From positions 58,706,493 through 58,770,492 of the forward strand of contig NC_080575.1 in assembly GCF_029962835.1 (NCBI RefSeq): a DNA stretch of 64,000 nt, read 5' to 3'. This DNA comes from Magnolia sinica (lineage: Eukaryota; Streptophyta; Magnoliopsida; Magnoliales; Magnoliaceae). Positions 56,905 through 64,000 of the stretch are shown here, piece after piece (position 1 is the first letter of the stretch; every line of letters begins with the position of its first letter). The notes under the pieces are model-generated. The model was not told where the DNA came from, did not search any database, and saw only the letters and a list, made by a program, of their open reading frames with translations. The translations under genes and the position numbers were made by a program.

Positions 56905-57100
56905 CGAACCAAAGCATGGCACTGTTTAAGCTCGCTTAGCTCAACTTGAAGAAGGTCAGGCTATCCTACGACAGGATATAATGGACCTTCGGGGCCTCAT
57001 GAAGCATAAGTTCAAGAAAGTGACTAGCACTTTGATGTCCATCCTGTGCTGCCCACAGGATAAGGGTGCACCTCCTCCGTCGCCAGACTCGGATGCCTAG
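56905..57100 (+). pseudogene. Extra ORF upstream of chromovirus gag, 3' part
   Basis: Continuation of the ORF interrupted at 35218. After the TSD the frame gives a heptad-like ARLAQLEEGQAILRQDIMDL and LMKHKFKKVTSTLMSILCC, ending PPPSPDSDA and a stop at 57098. The N-terminal fragment ends in a Glu-rich tail, so the complete protein (about 410 residues) would have a globular domain, an acidic stretch and a short C-terminal coiled coil. The join is supported by the perfect TSD and by the matching reading direction. Function unknown. Confidence 0.55.
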
Positions 57101-57416
57101 TCATCCAAGTCATTGCCCCGTAGTTGTTTCATTGCTGTCTTAGAATGTTTGTGTTTTAATGATTAAGAGCTTAGTAGCATCGTGGGTAGTTAGTGTGTTT
57201 GTGGTTGGCAGTTGCTCTGCGTTGGTAGTCTTGCTTTGTAATAGCTTTCATCCATTTCCTGTCATGATTCATGTAATGTGTATTTCATGTATTGTGACAA
57301 TTTTGGGAAATGAAAAGCATGCGGTCTCTTTTGCTAAGAAGTTGTGTGGAATGCTTAAAGGATTGTGTACTACTATGCTACCTCTTACGTAAGTGAACCC
57401 TATTTTCATATAGGGA
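57101..57416 (+). other. Spacer between the extra ORF and gag
   Basis: About 315 non-coding bases. A donor-like GTAAGT lies at 57390 and an acceptor-like TATTTTCATATAG ends at 57413, 3 bases before the gag ATG. The interval between those two is too short to be an intron, but the acceptor could pair with a more distant donor. Confidence 0.4.
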
Positions 57417-58371
57417 ATGCCACCTAAGGTCACGCGGAGCACGGCACGCATCACACTTATTGATTCGATAGACCAGCCCCCCCCCTCAGAGTGATGGTCA
57501 TATGGACCCTGGTTTGGGCCCGGTTCGTGAGAACATGCCTGAGCCTCAGCCTTCTACTGGTCCTACGGTTAGGCCGCCACCTTACACACCACCGATCCAT
57601 GAGCAAAACCGTGCATCTTCTTCGATGCAGCACGAGCCTCAGTTGGCCCCACCTACTGATAGGTTGGAGCAGTTGATGATGATGATGCACCAGCAACACC
57701 AGCAACTCTTAACCACGATTGCAGGGGCCCTAGCTCAGGGTGGAAGTGTGACTCCACCTTCACCATCTGTACGTCTTGTTGAGACTACGGGGCCTTTCGC
57801 TCAGGATGAAGGTGTGCCTTCACTTACACCTGCTATATACCCTACGGGGAACTTGGGTATGAGTGGCCTTCTCGAGCAATTTCAGCGCTTGCGGCCTCCT
57901 ACATTTGCGGGTTCTTACAGACCCGAGGAGGCCGAATATTGGCTAGACCGCATCTCTAAGATGCTGAGGATGCTACATTGTACTGAGCCGGAGCAGGTTG
58001 AGTTAGCCACCTTTATGTTTGAAAAGAAGGCCAGCTTGTGGTGGGATAGTGTCCTGCGGACCGTTGCAGTCGACTATGTATGGACATGGGCAGCTTTTGA
58101 GTTCCGCTTCCATGAGAAGTACTACCTCCAGACGTACTGGCACGAGAAGGAGAATGAGTTCTTGCGCGTCAAACAGGGAGGCATGTTAGTGACAGAGTAC
58201 GAGCACCGATTTACAGAGTTGGGCAGGTACGTCCCTACAGTACTTGCTGACGCGCAGATGCGGATGCGGCATTTTTCAGAGGGCTTGTGACCTAATATTC
58301 ACTCGAAGATGTGTTGTGCTAGCATACCCTCCTATGCTGAGCTAGTACACATGTCTATGAGGGCGGAGTAG
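57417..58371 (+). pseudogene. Gag of the chromovirus
   Basis: The start is placed at MPPKVTRSTARITL (57417), which is joined to the main frame (57502-58290) by a length change in a run of nine C at 57477-57485. The main frame has a Pro/Gln-rich N-terminal part (MMMMHQQHQQLL) and the Gag capsid motif FQRLRPPTFAGSYRPEEAEY. It continues with WLDRISKMLRML, MFEKKASLWWDSVLRTV and KEYY-type FHEKYYLQTYWHEKENEFL. The Gag protein assembles the particle. A TGA at 58288 (from CGA) and a TAG at 58369 terminate the frame before the zinc knuckle; the sequence between them still reads as Gag (MCCASIPSYAELVHMSMRAE). Confidence 0.85.
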
Positions 58372-59079
58372 GATGGGGATCGATTGTCACGTTCTCATGG
58401 GCCTATGGTCCCTGGGCCACGACCAGATTTGCCGAGCAGACCATTCCTTGGCAAGAGATCCCGTACCGACTCTCCTCCCAGGATTGCGGCGCCACCAGTT
58501 CCAATGAGACGACCTGGTGTGACATGTACGTATTGTGGCAGACCAGGTCATGTTGTAGAGAGCTGTTTTACACGCATGAGAGATAGTGGGTTTTCACCGC
58601 CACAGAGAATCGATCGTCCTCACCCTCAGGCTCTATCGGCTCCACCCCTACAGACAGCACCTGCACATCCTTCTTTCAGGCCCCCTGCATCTCGATCTAG
58701 GCCACCTCAACGGCCTATGGCACCTCAGCCCAATCATTTTCAGCAGGCTCGAGTGCATTCACTTACAGCAAAGGCATCAGAGGCGGCACCTCCACCACCT
58801 ATGGCTTTCGATGTTACGGCACATATCCAAAGTACTCCAGTCTTTTTATTAGTGGACACCAGGTCCACTGTCTCTATCATATCATGCGCAACAGTCAAGC
58901 GGCTAGGGTTGGAAACTAGTCCTATGGTTCGGGTGAGAATCCTTACTGCCGCAGGGACTTTCTCGGACGCTACTAGGATCTGTAAGGGGTGTTCGATAGA
59001 TGTAGGGAGCGGGACAGCGCTCCTTGACTTGATTGTCACCCCATTACATCACTATGATATCATCCTCGGTATGGATTAG
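58372..59079 (+). pseudogene. Gag zinc knuckle and protease of the chromovirus
   Basis: A 231-codon frame contains GKRSRTDSPPR, an intact CCHC knuckle CTYCGRPGHVVESC (near 58530-58570), a Pro-rich linker and the protease FLLVDTRSTVSIISCATVKR. The active site reads D-T-R at 58855-58863 where retropepsins need D-T-G; one G-to-A change explains it. The C-terminal motif HHYDIILGMD is preserved and is followed by TAG at 59077, where the family has Trp. The knuckle packages RNA; the protease matures the polyprotein. The protease is inactive by its active-site change alone. Confidence 0.85.
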
Positions 59080-60187
59080 CTCACAGAGATGAAGGCAGAG
59101 ATCGACTGCGATTGTAAAGTGGTGAGAGTTTATGGACCAGAGGGCATGACCTTTACTTTTCCAGTGCAGGTCAGTTGGCCCTATTGCATTGATTGTTATG
59201 CTTCCATGCTAGAGGACGCTCATGGTCTAGCGCTTGAGGACACTCCTGTGGTCCAAGAGTTCTCATACATGTTCAGGAAGATACCTGGACTACCCCCTCA
59301 GCACGAAATTGATTTCACCATTGATTTAGTGCCTGGTGTGTCACCCATTTCACTTCCGACGTATCGTATAGCTCCATGTGAGATGGAGGAACTGAGGAAA
59401 CAGATCGACGATCTGTTAGATGCTGGTTTTATACAACCCAGTGTGTCTCCATGGGGAGCACCTGTATTGTTTGTAAAGAAGAAGGATGGTTCACTGCGAT
59501 TGTGTATTGATTATCGCAGATTGAACCAAGTGACAGTGAAGAACAAGTATCCCTTGCCCAAGATAGACGATCTGTTCGATCAGTTGAAGGGGGCAAGGTA
59601 TTTCTCGAAGATTGACTTGCAGTCAGGGTATCACCAGTTGCGCGTTAGGGATGAAGACGTGCAGAAGACGGCTTTTAGGACCAATTTTGGACACTATGAG
59701 TTTCTCATAATGTCGTTCAGCCTTACGAACGCACTAGCCATGTTCATGGACTTGATGAATAGGGTATTTCGGCCATTTCTTTTTCGATTCGTCATCGTGT
59801 TTATTGATAACATCTTACTATACTCCAAGAGTCGAGAAGAGCACGAGGAACACCTGCGAGCAATCTTGGATACTCTGAGGAAGAACCAGTTGTTTGCACA
59901 GTACAAGAAGTGTGACTTCTAGAAAGAAGAAGTGAAGTTTCTAGGACATGTGGTGTCCAGAGAAGGGATAGCTATGGACCTTTCCAAGGTAGCTGCAGTT
60001 CAGGACTGGAAGCAGCCCTGTTCGGTTACTGAGGTGAGGCGTTTCCTTGGCCTGGCAGGTTACTATCACCAATTTATTCAGAATTTCTCGAAGATAGCTA
60101 GACCTTTGTCTCAGTTGACACGGAAGGATTTGAAAGTTCGCCTGGAATGAAAAGGCGAAAGCAGCTTTTCAGGAGCTGAAGGACAAG
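59080..60187 (+). pseudogene. Reverse transcriptase of the chromovirus (catalytic Asp replaced)
   Basis: Frame 59089-59922 covers the [80 protein letters not shown] and [18 protein letters not shown]. The catalytic box reads F-I-D-N (59800-59811) instead of Y-V-D-D; the last Asp is changed by G-to-A. TAG at 59920 replaces Trp in CDFWKEEV. The frame then continues (59932-60150) with [16 protein letters not shown] and [19 protein letters not shown]. An indel near 60134 shifts into the RNase H frame ([15 protein letters not shown]). Motifs are of the chromovirus type. Confidence 0.9.
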
Positions 60188-60600
60188 TTGACGTCTGCCC
60201 CTGTGCTAGTATTGCCAGAGCAAGGGGTCAAGTATACAATATGCATGGACGCGTCTCGCGTCGGTTTGGGCGATGTTTTGATGCAGAAGGACAGGGTTAT
60301 TGCCTACCTGTCACGACAGTTGAGGAAATACGAGGAAAACTACCCTACGCACGACTTGGAGTTAGCTGCCGTTATCTTTGCTTTGAAGATCTGGAGGCAT
60401 TACCTCTACGGAGAGGAGTTCGAGCTCTTTTGTGACCACAAGAGCCTCAGATACATATTCACTCAACGGGACCTGAATATGAGGCAGCGATGATGGATGG
60501 AGACACTGAAGGACTTCAAGTTCGAAGTCTCTTACCATCCTGGCAAGGCCAACCTTGTGGCAGACGCACTGAGCCCCAAGAAGGTATTAGCATTCGCGGC
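60188..60600 (+). pseudogene. RNase H of the chromovirus
   Basis: Frame 60188-60493 reads [59 protein letters not shown] and [20 protein letters not shown]. After a TGA at 60491 (from CGA) the same frame goes on with WMETLKDFKFEVSYHPGKAN and LVADALSPKK. The acidic positions of RNase H (CMDAS, E in DLELAAV, CDHKSL) are visible. The last motif is normally DALSRK; the Arg is Pro here. Apart from the one stop the domain is complete. Confidence 0.85.
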
Positions 60601-61662
60601 TCCGTTGATAATAGTAAAGTGGGACATGGTAGAGCGAGACAATGAGCAGAAACTCATGGTGGAGGAGCCGTATGAGGGCGTTGCATATATTCGAGTACAG
60701 CCCCTTATTGATGACAGGATTATCGCAACTCAGGCAGACGAAGAGCTGTTGGCAAAGGTGAGAAGGCAGGCTAGCAGCGATGAGGACTCAGCGTGGAGTA
60801 TTGGTACAGATGGGGGCTTACGTTACCGTGGTCGCCTATGCGTCCGAACCTCCCTGACCTAAGGAAGGAAGTTCTTGAGGCCACTCACGATTCTAGGATG
60901 GCTATGCATCCAGGCAACACGAAGATGTATCGTGACATGAAAAGGTCGTATTGGTGGGACAATATGAAGGCTCACATAGCAGATTACGTGTCTCGTCATC
61001 TAACGTGCCAACAAGTCAAAGCAGAGCATCGCTGACCTCCTGGTTTGCTTCAGCCCATGCCCATAGCAGAATGGAAGTGGGACTTCATCTCTATGGATTT
61101 CATTTCAGGTCTGCCGAAGACGAGGAAGGGTTATGATTCCATTTGGGTGATCGTGGACCGGTTGACGAAATCGGCTCATTTCCTCCCTATCAGAGTTTCG
61201 AACTCTTCAGACGAGTTGGCCAGGTTGTACATCAAGGAGATTGTACGTCTGCATGGAGTTCTCTTGGAGATCGTGTTGAATCGAGACACGCGATTTACAT
61301 CTATCTTTTGGACTCGTATCCAGGAAGCGATGGGTGTGAAGCTGAAGTTCAGTACCACGTTCCACCCACAGACTGATGGGCAGACGGAACGGGTGAATCA
61401 GATTCTGGAAGATATGTTGCGTGCCTGTGTGCTGGATTTCAAGGATAGTTGGGACGACTATCTTCCCTATGCAGAGTTCGCCTATAATAACAGCTTCCTG
61501 GCGAGTATTAGCATGGCTCCTTACGAGACACTGTATGGGCTCCCGTGTAGAGCACCGCATTACTGGGAAGAGGTTGGCGAGAAGAGCTTGTTTGGCCCGG
61601 AGTTAGTGCAAGCGACTTCAGAGAAAGTCGACATTATCAGGCGCCGGCCGCTAACAACGTAA
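60601..61662 (+). pseudogene. Integrase of the chromovirus (second catalytic Asp replaced)
   Basis: Frame changes near 60850 join a variable region (EPYEGVAYIRVQPLIDDRII) to the zinc-binding domain: ATHDSRMAMHPGNTKMYRDM and YWWDNMKAHIADYVSRHLTC, in which the first Cys of the usual CLTC is His. After a TGA at 61033 comes the core: EWKWDFISMDFISGLPKTRK (first D), EIVLNRDTRFTSIF (Asn at 61279-61281 where the catalytic Asp of SDRD belongs; both S-to-L and D-to-N are transitions) and TTFHPQTDGQTERVNQILED (E). The core ends MAPYETLYGLPCRAPHYWEE. Inactive by the catalytic replacement as well as the stops (TAA at 61660 replaces Gln). Confidence 0.9.
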
Positions 61663-62190
61663 AGCAGACAGAAGAGCTACGCCGATACGAGGCGGCGACC
61701 GCTAGAGTTCGAGGTCGGAGACCATATATTTCTCAGAGTTTTCCCTATGAAGGGAGTCCTTCGGTTTGGCAAGAAGGGGAAGCTTACGCCTCGATTCATT
61801 GGCCCATTCTAGATACTTGATCGAGTGGGAGCGGTAGCGTACTGCCTTACTTTGCCCACACCACTTGCGGGTGTGCATAACGTATTTCATGTTTTTATGC
61901 TGAAGAAATACGCTCCCGATCCTTCCCACATTATCAGATAGGAGGAGGTACAGTTGAGTGAGGACGCTACATATTTACTGCGACCGATGCGTATCCTAGA
62001 CAGGAAGGAGCAAGTATTGCGTAGCAAGGTCATTCCACTGGTGAAAGTGTTATGGATGCATCACACGGAAGAAGAGGCTACTTGGGAGACAAAAGCCGAG
62101 GTTCGAAAGAACTACCCTGAGATTCTTGAGGAGTATGAAAAGGTACTAATTTCGAGGATGAAATTTTTCTTTAAGGGGAGTAGGTTGTAA
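61663..62190 (+). pseudogene. Integrase C-terminus with chromodomain
   Basis: Continuing in frame after the TAA: KSYADTRRRPLEFEVGDHIF and FLRVFPMKGVLRFGKKGKLT, then PRFIGPF, a TAG at 61810, LDRVGAVAYCLTLPTPLAGV and HNVFHVFMLKKYAPDPSHII, another TAG at about 61939, and frame 61954-62190. The last holds a chromodomain: MRILDRKEQVLRSKVIPLVK, VLWMHHTEEEATWETKAEVR, KNYPEIL. In chromoviruses this module is fused to integrase and directs insertion to particular chromatin. It is the feature that separates this element from the Athila and Tat/Ogre-like elements in the window. The frame ends at the 3' LTR. Confidence 0.85.
62170..62185 (+). other. Polypurine tract of the chromovirus
   Basis: TTTAAGGGGAGTAGGT directly before the 3' LTR start TGTAACATCTC (62186). 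Confidence 0.75.
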
Positions 62191-64000
62191 CATCTCAAAA
62201 AAATCCGTACAAAGACCCAAGTACCACCTCAGGCAGAAATTACCCAGGACCAAATCCTTTAGAAATTAGGTTAATATTAGCAAGTGCTAAACTAGAGTGC
62301 TTATGAAATTAGCACCAATCACTTTAAATATGATCTGTAAGACCCAAAACATGCAGAATCATTGACGCTACATTACCCTGAAATCTAGAATCTATCCTTA
62401 AACTCGGTTGCTCTTGGGAGCACACCAAAACTCCGTATCGGACCTGGACCGCACGTCGAAGTCCGATTACCCCAAAACTATACAGTTATGATGGCATTAC
62501 TGGACTTGACAACCCCCTCAGAAATCAAGTCCTAAATGTATCTAGAAATGCACACTTGAGCCCGGAGGGAAGAGGGTGAGAAACGTGAAAATATTTAAGA
62601 ATAAAATCTGAATTTAAGTAATCTGAGTTGTGTCACTTGCGAGCCAAATATAAGGATTCAGACCGTCAGAATCTGACCCAAATACACCCTCGGGTCAGGA
62701 GAAATGTCCCTCACATGTCGATGTACTTGTGGCCCTGATCGAGTGACCGTGACCGCCGAACTGAAACTGGTCCACCACGACTAATCTGTAAATCCAATCG
62801 GTACGAAAACTCAGCCTGCCTAGATCCATGGTCAGGGAGCTTAAGTCCGACCGCACATGGAAAAGGGGCCACCAGAAGTGCTCTATTGGACCGAAACGGC
62901 CCATATTTGGTTATAACCTAAGCATACCTTGGCCCTGGGGCCATTTCCATCAAACCTGGGCCTATATAAGGACCTTAAACCCCCTCTCTCATATCCCATA
63001 CGAATTTGAGAAACCCTAGGAGAGAGAGAAGAGAAAAGAGAAAGGAAAAGAGAGAAAGTAAGAGTGAGAGTTGGAAGATCTTCCTGGGATTCGATCTCAT
63101 TGCTCCTCGGCCTTAGCTATCGCATCTACATCGCTATTCTGGCGAATTCCATTCCACTATTGGGTAAGAAAACCTAACCCTAATCCGTTTTAGGATTTCT
63201 GATAGTGTAGGTTATCAAATAGCTAACCTAATTTATCCTATAGGTTGTCAAATCTGGCGTAGACAAAGACTTAGCTTTAAACTGAGTTCGTTACAAGTCT
63301 ACCGGCGAAAGGTGCGGACTATAAACGTATAGGTTATGGTTTTCAAGGCTTTCAATGTCGGTGAATGGTTTATTATTGATGTGGGTATAATTTCACATGC
63401 AAAATATGATATTTGTATTGTATTTCTGATATATATGAACTATATTGAGATTTGTGTATTCCATGTATATGTAGAAAGTATCGAATACGTATGAAATATG
63501 AACATGTGTTTGCCATGATTAATTATCGTGTGTTTGTGCTAGTTGTATGTGTAACAACTCCTTGGCAAAAGGATTTGTCCTAATACGTGCTATCACCAAC
63601 ATACGTCATATATGTTGGAATATGTAGTCTAAGTGTTTGTAGAAATGTCTGAATGAACAAGTGTGTAATATATTGTACTTTATATGGGCATTGAGAAGAG
63701 ATTCTCAACTACCTTAACGATGTGTATGATTTCCTTCATGCAAGTTACATTCTTTGTCTGCTTAACTTAGACACTACTTATGTGTGAATTCATGTTTAAG
63801 TTGAAATCCATTAAATGCTCACATGCTTGTATGATTGGAATTGTTGATCCATTACTGCTCTGATTTGCTTGTATGAGTATCTGTTATAATTGAATGTGTT
63901 TGGGACTACGGAATAGTCCAGGCAATCGGTAATAGGTTCTACTATGGTGGCTGAGGTTGTCTCCCCACATAGGACGTGATCGATGAATCCGAGCCATACT
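62186..64000 (+). repeat. 3' LTR of the chromovirus, first 1815 bases
   Basis: Collinear with 18048-19870 of the 5' LTR, including the TATA box (62963-62969), the GA-rich tract (from about 63017) and GGTTATCAAATAGCTAACCT. Differences are mainly C/T and G/A. The remainder, and the right-hand TSD copy (expected TACAT) with the rest of F copy 3, lie outside the window. Confidence 0.9.

Larger units (their letters stand above)
18048..64000 (+). mobile_element. Tekay/Del-type chromovirus (Ty3), host of two nested insertions, runs off the window
   Basis: A single Ty3 element opens at TGTAACGTCTT (18048) and its 3' LTR opens at TGTAACATCTC (62186). Removing the two inserts leaves a 5' LTR of about 3.16 kb, an iMet-type PBS (33110), an extra ORF, gag-pol ending in a chromodomain, and a polypurine tract before the 3' LTR. 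The order protease-RT-RNase H-integrase-chromodomain and the motifs of each domain define a chromovirus; Tekay/Del is the best lineage by sequence feel. The two LTRs differ at roughly one base in fifteen to twenty in the part I compared, mostly by transitions, so the insertion is not recent. Numerous stops inactivate it. Confidence 0.85.

Noticed and set aside
58586-58852. An 88-codon frame in +1 to the chromovirus Gag linker
   Set aside because: It lies in a low-complexity Pro-rich coding stretch and is its shadow.

Overview
This window is a densely nested block of LTR retrotransposons from a flowering plant. I find no host gene, rRNA or tRNA gene. The element types (Tat/Ogre-like, Athila and Tekay/Del chromovirus among Ty3, plus one Ty1/copia) occur only in plants. 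Non-coding stretches rich in phrases such as GGGCCCACCT and ATCCGAACCATCCA remind me of repeats in magnoliid trees; that placement is a weak inference.

Layout. (1) 1-~6900, minus strand: the 5' two thirds of a decayed Tat/Ogre-like element (integrase N-terminus, second RNase H, RNase H, RT, protease, gag, tRNA-Arg-type PBS, LTR). (2) ~6900-8880: non-coding repeats and a CACTA-like terminus cut by (3) a Ty1/copia fragment, 8880-10808 (LTR, degraded iMet PBS, gag, zinc knuckle, protease). (4) 10809-18047: two copies of an unclassified repeat ('X', marked by an AGAGGGGGGTGAATA signature) alternating with three copies of an LTR family beginning TGTCACGCCCC ('F'). (5) 18048 to beyond 64000, plus strand: one Tekay/Del-type chromovirus that provides the frame for everything after it. 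Its 5' LTR (18048-33106) is split by a non-autonomous Athila-derived tandem element (20249-32145, target-site duplication AGTGA). Its extra ORF upstream of gag (34185-57100) is split by a 21.7-kb tandem of autonomous Athila elements on the minus strand (35218-56904, TSD CGAAC). Its gag-pol with chromodomain follows at 57417-62190 and its 3' LTR starts at 62186.

The two inserts are related. The non-autonomous element shares LTR ends, tRNA-Asp primer site, leader organisation, 3' untranslated region and polypurine tract with the Athila copies, but carries an acidic ORF of its own in place of gag-pol. Parts of that ORF look like an expanded Athila protease-RT linker. Both inserts have the form LTR-internal-LTR-internal-LTR inside a single pair of 5-bp TSDs, so each began as one insertion that became a tandem.

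Inferred order of events: F-family LTR, then Tekay insertion, then the two Athila-family insertions. The Tekay LTRs differ visibly, largely by transitions; the Athila LTRs differ much less. No element here retains an uninterrupted gag-pol. Most nonsense codons in the chromovirus are explicable as C-to-T or G-to-A changes, as expected for long-methylated DNA.

The most interesting signals are the autonomous/non-autonomous pair, the repeated acceptor-microexon-donor-like cassettes in their 5' leaders, a conserved leader hairpin in all five complete LTRs, and the extra ORF upstream of the chromovirus gag.
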